This document shows positions 39,361-47,671 of a DNA stretch of 64,000 bases, piece by piece. The stretch covers positions 1-64,000 of the forward strand of contig JANQPD010000061.1 in the NCBI GenBank assembly GCA_028285465.1, written 5' to 3'. Origin of the DNA: Owenweeksia sp. Lineage in GTDB: Bacteria; Bacteroidota; Bacteroidia; Flavobacteriales; Schleiferiaceae. The position numbers were made by a program, and so were the translations under genes. Under the pieces are notes generated by a model. It searched no databases and was not told where the DNA came from. It saw only the letters and a program-made list of their open reading frames with translations. Position 1 is the first letter of the stretch; each line of letters opens with the position of its first letter.

Positions 39361-40398
39361 CTATCTGAAATAAAACCCACCTGGAATGATCCCGGCTAAA
39401 AACTCTTTTTTTAACCTGCCGTTGCTTTGATAAACAGAGATGTTTCCGCGCTGCACAAAATCAATAGCATCGCTTAGGTATAGGTCTCCGCTTTTCGAGT
39501 GAATAGCTAAACTATAGTAGTTTCTGTTATCGCCTGAAATGTATGCCGATGTGGCAAGGGCGGTATTGCTAATGGCCAGGCGGTAAACGTCTTGGTTCAA
39601 ATAATACAGTGTGTCTCCGCTACCATTAATACAGAGGTCGGCCGGGTTGTCTTCCGCATTGGGAAACCATAAACTTTGTTCCACGCTTAGGTTGGCTGCG
39701 TTTATCCGGTGTAGACTGGCGTTTTCATTTTGGCTGCTACTTCCGCTACAGGCTACCCAAAGTTTACCGTTTTTGTCTTCCACGATGGAGTTGGCTCCGT
39801 AACCCACTTCAAGGCTGTCCGTAATTTGGTCCGTTGCCGTGTTAATCACAAAAATGTAATTCCTATCGCGGTTGGTTATAAAGGCATTTCCAAAGGCAAG
39901 TATCAGCTCTTCTGTCCAGCCCGGGCAGGCTATTTCACCCATTTTGCTATTGGCGTTTAAGTCAATGATATGGATGGCGTCTGCAAAAAGATCCGTTACA
40001 TAAGCCTTTGCTTTATTTATAGGTAAAAAATAGCGTGGAGATGTAAGCCCGGTAATGACGCCTTCGGAAACAAAAGTGTCTTCATTTACCACTTCTATTT
40101 TCCCTGAATTATTTACGACTACGTAAGCCTTGCCATTGAAAAAGCGCATGGATTGGCATACATCGCCTAAAGGTCTGCCGTTGGCGGGCTCAAACACATC
40201 TTGCACCGCATTTTCTAAACCATCCTCATAATAACTTATCGAGGCATTGCCAAACTGAAAGTTTCCTTCATTGGCAATATAAACACCATCGCTACCGCCT
40301 GTAAGTACCGGCTCATTTATTACAGGTGGCTCGTCTTTAATGCAACCTGCTGTAGCAAATAAAATAAAAACCAGACTGCACTTAAGGGCTCTAATCAT
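39361..40398 (-). CDS. BtuG-like beta-propeller lipoprotein
   Basis: Surface lipoprotein, 345 aa, lipobox FATAGC. The mature part is a YncE/DUF5074-like beta-propeller (GSDGVYIANEGNFQFGNASI; MRFFNGKAYVVVNNSGKIEV; NAFITNRDRNYIFVINTATD; DKNGKLWVACSGSS). It is the last gene of an operon led by a cobalamin riboswitch and a TonB-dependent receptor. In Bacteroides, BtuG is a surface beta-propeller that captures B12 and passes it to BtuB. The fold, lipid anchor and gene company all agree, so this is probably the flavobacterial counterpart, but binding is inferred. It overlaps the upstream gene by 8 bp. Confidence 0.78.
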   Translation of the reverse strand: MIRALKCSLVFILFATAGCIKDEPPVINEPVLTGGSDGVYIANEGNFQFGNASISYYEDGLENAVQDVFEPANGRPLGDVCQSMRFFNGKAYVVVNNSGKIEVVNEDTFVSEGVITGLTSPRYFLPINKAKAYVTDLFADAIHIIDLNANSKMGEIACPGWTEELILAFGNAFITNRDRNYIFVINTATDQITDSLEVGYGANSIVEDKNGKLWVACSGSSSQNENASLHRINAANLSVEQSLWFPNAEDNPADLCINGSGDTLYYLNQDVYRLAISNTALATSAYISGDNRNYYSLAIHSKSGDLYLSDAIDFVQRGNISVYQSNGRLKKEFLAGIIPGGFYFR

Positions 40399-41377
40399 AC
40401 TTTACAACTAGCTTTTTGGTAACGTTTACATGTCTCTTTGATAGCTGTAAAAAATAAACACCTTGAGGTAATGTGGATACATTTAATCTATAAGTGCCTG
40501 CGTTTGAAAAACCGGATAGGTTTACCTTTTCACCCGTAGCGTTTAGCAGCCCAATAGTAAGATTTTCAATGTCCATACCTTCAATGTTCACCCATTCTTT
40601 TGCGGGATTGGGATAAACAGAGATTTTGCTTTCCACAAGAGCTTCGTCAACGCTTATGCTTTGGTTATTGATCACACCAACGGCATCGAGATCAAAGCCG
40701 CTGCTTGCAAAAGGCGTACTCCACGGATCGTTGATCTTTTTGCCAAATTGGTCAAAGCTGGCAAATTGGGCTTGAATGCTGCCCACCACATCAATTATTT
40801 TTACATGCGTTATGGCATTTATATTCAAATTGGGTTCTGCAGCCAACTCCTGAAGGTCAAAGGGAGTACCGTAGTTGGCACGGTATTTCCCGGCCAGATT
40901 GTTGACTTCAGTGGCGTCGGTTAAGCCAAAGCTCCCAGTTTGTAGCGTATCTTGTGTATTTGAAGTTGCCGGAAACCTGAAAAAGTCAACGCCATTTGAA
41001 CTCACCTCCACAAAAGCCAATTCCAGGAAATCATCGCTAAAGCTATTTTCAAACACGGCAAAATCCCAACCTGGGCCGTTGCTGATGGGTGTGTTGAAAC
41101 GCAAAATGGCCACGCCCCTGTCTCCCAGGCTTACCACTCCATTCATTCCGGCTGCACCTATAGCTGAGCTGCTGTCGCCCGCCGTGGCAAAACCCAGGGA
41201 CGTGTCCGATACATCTTGCAGCCCCCGCATAATGGAGCAAGCACTGGCCCAATCAATAAACACGGCGCTATCTTTAAAAATGGCCGTGCTGCCTGGCTGC
41301 CCCGCGGGAGGGGCAAATTGGGCACGTCCACTTAGCGCGGACGTACCCAATAATAAAAGCGCAATTAATTTTTTCAT
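40391..41377 (-). CDS. T9SS surface protein of the cobalamin operon
   Basis: Exported protein, 328 aa, signal peptide KKLIALLLLGTSALSGRA. The main domain (about 45-230) has VSLGDRGVAILRFNTPISNG, GPGWDFAVFENSFSDDFLEL, AFVEVSSNGVDFFRFPATS and AITHVKIIDVVGSIQ, a jelly-roll-like surface-protein family often found beside TonB receptors. The C-terminus is a T9SS type A sorting domain (ISVYPNPAKEWVNIEGMD ... TLPQGVYFLQLSK). It overlaps its upstream neighbour by 4 bp and its downstream neighbour by 8 bp and is thus tightly coupled in the riboswitch operon. A role in B12 capture at the surface is likely from context only. Confidence 0.8.
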   Translation of the reverse strand: MKKLIALLLLGTSALSGRAQFAPPAGQPGSTAIFKDSAVFIDWASACSIMRGLQDVSDTSLGFATAGDSSSAIGAAGMNGVVSLGDRGVAILRFNTPISNGPGWDFAVFENSFSDDFLELAFVEVSSNGVDFFRFPATSNTQDTLQTGSFGLTDATEVNNLAGKYRANYGTPFDLQELAAEPNLNINAITHVKIIDVVGSIQAQFASFDQFGKKINDPWSTPFASSGFDLDAVGVINNQSISVDEALVESKISVYPNPAKEWVNIEGMDIENLTIGLLNATGEKVNLSGFSNAGTYRLNVSTLPQGVYFLQLSKRHVNVTKKLVVKYD

Positions 41378-42522
41378 TGTTTAATAAAACGTTGTACAGC
41401 CGTAGTATTTTTCTCTGTAAAGCTAAGGGTATAGATGCCTTTTGGCAGGCTGCTTACATTTATACCACTGTTTCCGTAAACGGTGTTTTGCACTACTATC
41501 CTACCCATGGCATCGGTAATTTTTATGTTTAATTCCCCCGAGGTACTGAAATGATCAGAACCGATGAAAAGAACATCTGAAGCCGGGTTTGGATAAAGAT
41601 CCAAGGTGTGGGACATTTCATTTTCAAATAGACCAATGGTGTTTGGCGCTGCAACCGGATGGCCGGGGCGTAGGGCCGGGTCAAAATCCGTATAAGAGCA
41701 ACCAAACAGCTCACCGTTTTGTAGCGTATCGCCAATGCCTATGTTAAGATCCCAGTTGCCTAAATTAGTAGCGCTGTACGTGCCCCAAAAATTCGGGTTG
41801 CCACCGATGCCTGCAAAGCTGTTGTAGGTAATGTCGTTTAAAAAGCCGCCGCTTATGGCCACAGAAAAGTTGGCATCAGCAGCGTCTACAGCTTCCAGCA
41901 TATCCTGCCCGGTAGCAATGCCTGAATACAAATAACCCCAGGCAAAGGAAGAACTGCCCGAGGCGTCCTGAAAGTCAACCACCAGTACGGCAGAATCTGT
42001 ACCGTTGCCTACCCAAAAATCCACGTCTTGCGCGGTAAACCCAAATGGCTCAAAAGCCGGAATGGGCGTGCGGGGCGCCAAAGCAGGACTGAAGTCGGTG
42101 AAAGAGCAACCGAAATATTCGCCATTGGCCAATGAGGTGGAAATTCCGGCGTTCATACTCAAAGTAGCTATGCTGGTGCCGCTCCATGTACTCCAAAAAA
42201 AGCCGTTGGTACCGCCAATACCTTGTTGTTTACCGTAAACGATGTCATTAAGAAAACCTCCTGCAATGGCCACGGAAAAATTAACGTCTGCCGCAGCGAT
42301 GGCATTGAGCATATCCTCACCGGTAGCCGTGCCATTGTGCAGATAGCCCCAGGCGTATGCACTATCCCAGGTGGCGTTTTGAAAATCTACGACCAATACG
42401 GAAGAGTCAGTTCCAGAACCTATCCAATACTCCACCTCGGAAAAGTTGAACTGGGCCTGTGCATTTTGAAAAGTAAAAAAGCCCACAAAGGCTAAGATGG
42501 AAGAAAGTAACGGTTTTTTCAT
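41374..42522 (-). CDS. T9SS protein with tandem duplicated domain, cobalamin operon
   Basis: Exported protein, 382 aa, signal peptide (SILAFVGFFTFQNAQA). Two copies of a domain of about 125 residues stand in tandem: copy 1 about 27-150 (EYWIGSGTDSSVLVVDFQN, WGYLHNGTATGEDMLNAIAA, FSVAIAGGFLNDIVYG), copy 2 about 165-290 (DFWVGNGTDSAVLVVDFQD, WGYLYSGIATGQDMLEAVDA, FSVAISGGFLNDITYN). They are over half identical by eye. The layout (an early strand, T-x-x-D-M-L helix, F-L-N-D-I strand, W, then N-G-E near the end) recalls DUF4430 or the C-terminal domain of transcobalamin, a B12 binder; this likeness is inference. A T9SS type A sorting domain ends it (DLYPNPASDVLFIGS ... SLPKGIYTLSF). Confidence 0.8.
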   Translation of the reverse strand: MKKPLLSSILAFVGFFTFQNAQAQFNFSEVEYWIGSGTDSSVLVVDFQNATWDSAYAWGYLHNGTATGEDMLNAIAAADVNFSVAIAGGFLNDIVYGKQQGIGGTNGFFWSTWSGTSIATLSMNAGISTSLANGEYFGCSFTDFSPALAPRTPIPAFEPFGFTAQDVDFWVGNGTDSAVLVVDFQDASGSSSFAWGYLYSGIATGQDMLEAVDAADANFSVAISGGFLNDITYNSFAGIGGNPNFWGTYSATNLGNWDLNIGIGDTLQNGELFGCSYTDFDPALRPGHPVAAPNTIGLFENEMSHTLDLYPNPASDVLFIGSDHFSTSGELNIKITDAMGRIVVQNTVYGNSGINVSSLPKGIYTLSFTEKNTTAVQRFIKQ

Positions 42523-42545
42523 TTGTAATGGTTTTGATGAAAGGG

Positions 42546-44462
42546 TTATGAATTGTTAAATTGAATAGAGATCCCTGTATTGAAGTGTATACGGGGCATT
42601 GCGCGGTTGCGCAACACCTGGTATTGCTCGTTCCACAGGTTGTTGATCTGAAAAAATACATTGCTCTTTAGCTGTTTTACAGGGAACCGGTAGGTTAGCA
42701 TTACCGAACCCAAATCAAAAGGGGCTAAAAATTGCGTGTTATCGGTAGAGGTATAACGATAGCCCACATAATTGTGGCGATACGTAAAGCCGAACCTTTG
42801 ATAACTGAGGCTGATTTTCCCCAAACCGGAGTACATGGGTGTATAGATGAGTTGCTGCCCTAAAGATTGATCGTTATCCGCTTTGCTCTTTTGGTTGGTG
42901 GACACTACATAATTGGTAATCAGGCCTAAGCCAATAGTACACTTCCCAAGTTGAAAATTAAACTTACTGTCGCTTTCCACGCCCCGGCTCCATACTTGCA
43001 TTAAATTTTGAGGACTCCAAAAACCATTGCTTGGTAGCCAAAGGATCCAATCTTGCACATTACGGGTAAAGGCGGTTATTTCCGTTACAAAACTGAGTTT
43101 CCTTTTGCCCAAGCGCAATTTTGCACCCACCTCTGCCGCGTAGCCGTTTTCTGGCTTTAAGTTTGGGTTGCCACCAGGCTCCCAGTACAAATCGTTGAAA
43201 GTAGGGATGCGATACACGCGTGAGGCATTTGCTTTAAGCTTGAGCCCATCCGTAAGCCTGTAATCCACACCCGCAGCGTACGTAAAAGGAACCAAGGTGC
43301 CATCTACCCATTCCGTTCTGGCGGAAGCTTGCCCTTCCCATTTTTTGTTAGCCGAGGTATATTGATAGGCGGTGAAAAGCGCCAACCGGTTTTGTTGAGG
43401 GCTATTTTCAAAGTTTGGATGACTGGCCAGTGAAAAAGTGTTGTGTATGCCTGCCGAAAGTTGATGCCTTTCATTAAAGTGAAACTTCGTTTCGCTTTCC
43501 GCAATAAACTGGCGCGTGCGGGTACGGTCATCAATATCTGACAATGCATCACTATACACCAGTATTTCGTCTAGCCAGCCACTACGTATATAGGTTTGAA
43601 ATTGCTCACGTACAAATTTCCATTCTGCCGAAAGGCGCAGCGTCCGGTCTTTTTGTCTAGCCAGGCTTTGCTCTTGCAAGATGCTGGGGGGAATGTTTCT
43701 ATCCGTGTTTTGCAGCCAGGCGTTTAGGTTTAAGGTTTGCCCTTTTCCCAGCAGCCATTTATTTTCGTTTACTACCCCTTGGCTTTTGAGCTCTGCGTTG
43801 CTTTGGCGCACTTCTTCCTGCTTTTCAGCAGATGGCCGCAGGTATAAAAAATCATTACGTGCACTAAGGTTAAAAACCTGTAGAGAACTCACAAACCGCT
43901 TACGGCTAAGGCTCACCTTGGCGCTTTGCCTGAAATTGGAAAAACTTCCGGCCGAAAGATTTAGTGAAGCACTGAAACCTTGGTTGAATTTTGCTTTATT
44001 TACCAATTGCACGGCTCCCGCTACCGCTCCGCTTCCATAGAGTGCGCTGCCGCTCCCATGTTGTATATACACCTCATCTGCCAGGTTTACCGGAACCAGG
44101 GAAAAATCCAGTTGACCATTCATGGGGCTGGAAAGAGGAAGGCCATTCCAAAGCACGGCTGTATGGTTGGCACTTCCCCCCCTCAAAGAACTGGCGGCTA
44201 AGGAACCAAGGCCATAGCTGCGGATAAACATAGGGCTTTCATCGGCCAGTAAATCCGCTAGACTTTGCTGTTGGTAAACCTGTATGGCAGTAGAGTCAAA
44301 AGTGGTGACTTTACTTCCCGGCTGCTGGCCAAGCAGCCTTGGGGCAATTACGGTAGCCTCTTGCAAGGCAAAGGTGCTGTCAGCGCTTTTTGACTGTGCC
44401 GGCAAAACGTTTGCCTTAAGCATGAATAAAAAAAGTATGGTGCCTAATACCCTTTGTTGCAT
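42546..44462 (-). CDS. TonB-dependent cobalamin receptor (BtuB-like)
   Basis: Outer-membrane TonB-dependent receptor, 638 aa. The signal peptide is QQRVLGTILFLFMLKANVLPA. The plug domain (about 45-150) has a TonB-box-like start (LQEATVIAPRL), LADLLADESPMFIRSYG, SLRGGSANHTAVLWNGLPLS and VYIQHGSGSALYGSGAVAGA. A 22-strand barrel follows with the usual end (FFQINNLWNEQYQVL ... NTGISIQFNNS, aromatic near the end). Substrate is taken to be cobalamin because a cobalamin riboswitch lies about 180 bp upstream on the same strand and a BtuG-like lipoprotein is in the operon. The two T9SS genes follow 23 bp downstream. It lacks linked btuFCD genes here. Confidence 0.9.
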   Translation of the reverse strand: MQQRVLGTILFLFMLKANVLPAQSKSADSTFALQEATVIAPRLLGQQPGSKVTTFDSTAIQVYQQQSLADLLADESPMFIRSYGLGSLAASSLRGGSANHTAVLWNGLPLSSPMNGQLDFSLVPVNLADEVYIQHGSGSALYGSGAVAGAVQLVNKAKFNQGFSASLNLSAGSFSNFRQSAKVSLSRKRFVSSLQVFNLSARNDFLYLRPSAEKQEEVRQSNAELKSQGVVNENKWLLGKGQTLNLNAWLQNTDRNIPPSILQEQSLARQKDRTLRLSAEWKFVREQFQTYIRSGWLDEILVYSDALSDIDDRTRTRQFIAESETKFHFNERHQLSAGIHNTFSLASHPNFENSPQQNRLALFTAYQYTSANKKWEGQASARTEWVDGTLVPFTYAAGVDYRLTDGLKLKANASRVYRIPTFNDLYWEPGGNPNLKPENGYAAEVGAKLRLGKRKLSFVTEITAFTRNVQDWILWLPSNGFWSPQNLMQVWSRGVESDSKFNFQLGKCTIGLGLITNYVVSTNQKSKADNDQSLGQQLIYTPMYSGLGKISLSYQRFGFTYRHNYVGYRYTSTDNTQFLAPFDLGSVMLTYRFPVKQLKSNVFFQINNLWNEQYQVLRNRAMPRIHFNTGISIQFNNS

Positions 44463-44635
44463 ATACGCATTGTAAAAATTTCATTTACAGATGCTTGTCG
44501 ATAAAAGGTACAGTAGGAGTAGGTTGAGATAGGGTTTCCCAGAAGAAAATACAGGTGTAATCCCTTATAATAAAACCTTGACCGTTGCTTTATACCGCGA
44601 AAGCACCATCATTTTTTGCCCGTTGGGCAATTAAA

Positions 44636-44800
44636 GAAAAGGCAGGTCTCCTGACTTGTAACGGTTCTACCGTCCTTCCCATCTCAATTGTTTGACAGTG
44701 GACAATTTTGGTACAACCTATGCGGTTACTCACAGTTGCGCGACAGTTCGTGATTTGCACACGATTCCCTTTTAATGCACAGTTAAGTGCAACGCTTTTC
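44636..44800 (-). promoter_or_regulatory. Cobalamin riboswitch
   Basis: Conserved riboswitch blocks are seen on the minus strand in the expected order. First comes GGGAATC...TGCAAATC (about 44754-44770), then the B12 box GCGCAACTGTGA (44731-44742) and, after a variable stem, AAGTCAGGAGACCTGCC (44641-44657). It lies about 180 bases upstream of the BtuB-like receptor gene in the same direction. When adenosylcobalamin or another cobalamin binds, expression of the uptake operon is expected to fall. No clear terminator hairpin with a T tract was found between it and the ATG, so control may be translational. Confidence 0.93.
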
Positions 44801-45147
44801 AGTTAAAAAATGAAAATGAACAATTTTATGACCGCGAAAATAAGCAATAAAAGGAAACCTAAAGTTTCGGGTTTCTTTTTTGATCGCGATCCGTTGCGCT
44901 TTAAGAATTAATTGCTGGTAAGGGGCACTGTACCAAAAGCAGCACGCAGCTTAAACATCTTTACCGGATGCTTTTCAGCATTATGGCTTTATATATGCGC
45001 AAGGGAAATCTTGTACTTAAAAACCTTTGGAGGTCCTTAAAGCCAAGGTTTCCATCCTTAGCGTTGTCCCGAGATGCGAGGCGGTGTAAATAGCGTGGAA
45101 GGAGCTAGGCCGTATCGGCTTTCAACAAAAAGGAAAGAGTATTGCAG
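44801..45147. other. Intergenic gap, no gene seen
   Basis: About 350 bases between the riboswitch and the tRNA terminator. It must contain the promoter of the cobalamin operon (reading left) but no exact TAnnTTTG box was found; TTGCTTATTTTCG on the minus strand near 44850 is the best partial match. No coding sequence was recognised. Confidence 0.4.
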
Positions 45148-45185
45148 TAAAAAAGCCGTGCAAAACAAACTTTCGCACGGCTTTT
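45148..45185 (-). terminator. Terminator of tRNA-Leu
   Basis: Stem AAGCCGTGC / GCACGGCTT (9 bp) with a run of six T on the minus strand, directly downstream of the tRNA-Leu gene. Confidence 0.88.
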
Positions 45186-45192
45186 GCTTAAG

Positions 45193-45274
45193 TACCCAGG
45201 GCCGGAGTCGAACCGGCACATCCGAAGATATTGGTGTTTGAGACCAACGCGTCTACCAATTCCGCCACCTGGGC
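45193..45274 (-). tRNA. tRNA-Leu (anticodon CAA)
   Basis: Read on the minus strand, the sequence begins GCCCAGGTGGCGGAATTGG and folds as a class II tRNA. The anticodon stem-loop is TTGGT-CTCAAAC-ACCAA, giving anticodon CAA for the leucine codon UUG. A short variable arm follows (TATCTTCGGATG), then the T arm GCCGG-TTCGACT-CCGGC and acceptor CCTGGGT with a G-U pair at the end. CCA is not encoded. An intrinsic terminator follows. Confidence 0.95.
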
Positions 45275-45454
45275 AGGTTTTTGTTACCGTTTTGCTTTGC
45301 GGCTCCCTTATGCGGGAAACAACCATGGCACATAGATAGGGTGCTTTCAAAACGGTCGGCAAAAGTAGGTAAAGCTTTCGGGATTCTCAAACACGCCCTT
45401 TAAAAAATCTAAAAAGCCCCGGGCGATTATTTTATTTCTTCGGGAATAATTAGT

Positions 45455-45462
45455 TACATTTG
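45455..45462 (+). promoter_or_regulatory. TAnnTTTG promoter box of prs operon
   Basis: TACATTTG matches the Bacteroidota -7 consensus; it lies 52 bases before the prs ATG at 45515. A start at about 45468 would give a leader of about 45 bases. Confidence 0.55.
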
Positions 45463-45514
45463 CAGCCCTTTTTTGAAGGCGTATAAAATCATCAGTACCA
45501 AAGGTTTAAGCAGG

Positions 45515-46447
45515 ATGTTGCCACAGGCTAAAATATTTGCTACCCGCAGCTCGCAGGAACTGGCCCTGCGCATTGCCGAACAGTATGGGCAGGCATTGGG
45601 TAAGGTGGAGTTTACCGAGTTCAGCGACGGGGAGTTTCAACCTTCTTTTGAAGAGACCGTGCGGGGCGGTAGGGTATTCCTGGTGGGCAGCACCATGCAG
45701 CCTACCCAAAACCTGATGGAGCTTTTGTTGATGATCGATGCAGCTAAGCGGGCTTCGGCCAAACACATCACCGCAGTGCTTCCCTATTTCGGCTGGGCAC
45801 GTCAGGATCGTAAAGATAAGCCGCGTGTACCCATAGGAGCGAAAATGGTAGCCAACCTGCTTACAGCAGCCGGGGCTACGCGCATCATGACCATGGATCT
45901 GCATGCAGACCAGATACAAGGCTTTTTTGAAGTACCCGTAGACCACATTTTTGCTTCCTCTTTATTCGTGCCCCACATTAAGGGCCTGGGCCTGGAAGCG
46001 CTTACCATTGCCTCACCGGATATGGGTGGCTCAAAAAGGGCCAACAATTACGCCAAGTGGCTGGAGAGTGAAGTAGTGATCTGCTACAAACAGCGCAAAA
46101 AAGCCAACATAATAGATAAGATGACGGTAATTGGCAATGTAGAGGGCCGCAACGTGGTGATGATCGATGATATGATTGACACTGCGGGCACGCTTACCAA
46201 GGCAGCCGACATGTTGATGGAGCAAGGCGCTTTAAGCGTACGCGCCTACTGTACCCACGGGGTGCTTAGCGGTAAGGCGATGGAAAGGATAGATAAGTCA
46301 AAGCTTCAGGAACTCGTAATTACCGATACGATTCCGCATGAAGCATTGAGTAACAAAATAACGGTATTATCCGTGGCAGAGCTTTTTGGGAACGTGATGC
46401 GCAAAGTGCACAAGCACGAGTCCATCAGCTCACATTTTTTAGAGTAA
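45515..46447 (+). CDS. prs: Ribose-phosphate pyrophosphokinase
   Basis: Makes PRPP from ribose 5-phosphate and ATP for nucleotide, His and Trp synthesis; 310 aa from the ATG at 45515. The frame is open from 45473, but homologs begin at MLPQAKIFATRSSQELALRI. Family motifs are intact: the FSDGEFQ segment for ATP and Mg, the flexible-loop YFGWARQDRKDKPRVPIGAK, the catalytic-Mg site TMDLHADQIQGFF and the PRPP loop VVMIDDMIDTAGTLTKA. It is first in an operon with rplY (20 bp downstream) and pth (12 bp further). This is a standard order in Bacteroidota. Confidence 0.97.
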   Translation: MLPQAKIFATRSSQELALRIAEQYGQALGKVEFTEFSDGEFQPSFEETVRGGRVFLVGSTMQPTQNLMELLLMIDAAKRASAKHITAVLPYFGWARQDRKDKPRVPIGAKMVANLLTAAGATRIMTMDLHADQIQGFFEVPVDHIFASSLFVPHIKGLGLEALTIASPDMGGSKRANNYAKWLESEVVICYKQRKKANIIDKMTVIGNVEGRNVVMIDDMIDTAGTLTKAADMLMEQGALSVRAYCTHGVLSGKAMERIDKSKLQELVITDTIPHEALSNKITVLSVAELFGNVMRKVHKHESISSHFLE

Positions 46448-46467
46448 ATTAAAACCAGAATAGTAGA

Positions 46468-47094
46468 ATGGAATCAATTACTATCAACGGTACGTTAAGA
46501 CAAGATGTTGGCACAAAAACCGCCAAACTTCTGAGAAGAGAAGGCAATGTACCCTGTGTTATTTATGGAGGTGAGGAAAATGTGCATTTCTACACACCGG
46601 CCGCCAGTTTCAGGAAATTGCTTTACACACCCGAAGCGCACCTGGTGATCATTGAGATAGAAGGAAAGCAGTATAAGGCCGTGATCCGCGATGCGCAGTT
46701 CCACCCGGTAAATGACGAAGTGGAGCACGTGGATTTTTACGAGCTTATAGCGGGTAAGCCGGTAACCATTGAAGTACCCATTAAGCTCTTGGGGAACGCC
46801 CGTGGTGTACGGAATGGAGGGCGCCTTAAGGTAAACCTGAGAAAGCTTAGGGTGAAAGCTACCGAAGAGAACCTTCCCGGCTTTATAGAACACAACATTG
46901 AAGATGTACGGATTGGCGAATCTGTACGCGTGAAAGACATCTCTGTTTCCGGTTACGAAATTATCGATATTCCGGAGCGCGCTATCCTTACCATACAAAC
47001 TTCCCGTAATGCGGTAGACGAAGAGGAGGAAGAGGAAAGCACTGAGGAAGGAGCTGAGGCTTCTGCCGAGGAAACCGCTTCTACCGAAGCTTAA
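46468..47094 (+). CDS. rplY: 50S ribosomal protein L25, Ctc form
   Basis: Binds 5S rRNA in the large ribosomal subunit; 208 aa, the long Ctc type with two domains. The N-terminal L25 domain (about 1-90) has LRQDVGTKTAKLLRREGNVP, CVIYGGEENVHFYT, VIRDAQFHPVNDEVEHVDFY. The C-terminal TL5-like domain (about 95-185) includes GNARGVRNGGRLKVNLRKL and LPGFIEHNIEDVRIGESVRV. An acidic tail (EEEEEESTEEGAEASAEE) ends it, as is usual in Bacteroidota. It is the second gene of prs-rplY-pth. Confidence 0.97.
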   Translation: MESITINGTLRQDVGTKTAKLLRREGNVPCVIYGGEENVHFYTPAASFRKLLYTPEAHLVIIEIEGKQYKAVIRDAQFHPVNDEVEHVDFYELIAGKPVTIEVPIKLLGNARGVRNGGRLKVNLRKLRVKATEENLPGFIEHNIEDVRIGESVRVKDISVSGYEIIDIPERAILTIQTSRNAVDEEEEEESTEEGAEASAEETASTEA

Positions 47095-47106
47095 GCAAAG
47101 GGCGTT

Positions 47107-47670
47107 TTGAAGAAGTTCCTGGTAGCCGGTCTCGGAAACATTGGAGCTGAGTACGCAGAAACGCGCCACAATATAGGATTTAAAGTGCTGGACTTCCTTG
47201 CGGATAAGTCCGGCACTTTTTTTTCGAATAAGCGCTACGCAGATGTAGCGCAATATGCACTTAAGGGCCGCACCTTTGTGTTGATCAAGCCCACCACCTT
47301 TATGAACCTGAGCGGGAAGGCCTTGAACTACTGGTTGCGGGAGGAAAAGATCCCGCTGGAGCATCTTTTGGTGGTACTGGATGATATTGCTTTGCCCTTT
47401 GGTGCGCTACGCCTGAAAACTAAGGGAAGCGATGGAGGCCATAACGGCCTTAAAAGCATCAATCAGGTGTTGGGCAGACAGGATTATGCCCGTTTACGTT
47501 TTGGCATAGATGGCAATTTTCCCAAAGGCCGGCAAATAGAATATGTCCTTGGGACATGGAGTGAAGAAGAAAATCAGGCCTTAAATACTCATATTGAACG
47601 CGCCGCAAAGGCGATAGAAAGTTTTGCCCTTGCCGGCCCGGCCCTTACCATGAACCAGTATAACGGTTAA
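47107..47670 (+). CDS. pth: Peptidyl-tRNA hydrolase
   Basis: Releases tRNA from stalled peptidyl-tRNA; 187 aa, TTG start at 47107, 12 bases after the rplY stop. Catalytic His21 lies in AETRHNIGFKVLDFL, and N11, in LGNIGAEY, is conserved. The substrate-binding and catalytic Asp region is VLDDIALPFGALRLKTKGSDGGHNGLKSI when split around the family signature GSDGGHNGLKSI. The C-terminal lid helix follows. The length is normal for the family. It ends 1 bp before the convergent ABC permease gene. Confidence 0.96.
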   Translation: MKKFLVAGLGNIGAEYAETRHNIGFKVLDFLADKSGTFFSNKRYADVAQYALKGRTFVLIKPTTFMNLSGKALNYWLREEKIPLEHLLVVLDDIALPFGALRLKTKGSDGGHNGLKSINQVLGRQDYARLRFGIDGNFPKGRQIEYVLGTWSEEENQALNTHIERAAKAIESFALAGPALTMNQYNG

Positions 47671-47671
47671 G

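Noticed and set aside
45473-45514. N-terminal extension of prs by 14 codons
   Set aside because: Homologs start at MLPQAKIF, and the extension begins only 11 bases after the promoter box.
46495-47364. A 289-codon minus-strand frame across rplY and the start of pth
   Set aside because: It lies opposite two clear housekeeping genes, shows no domain and has shadow-like composition.
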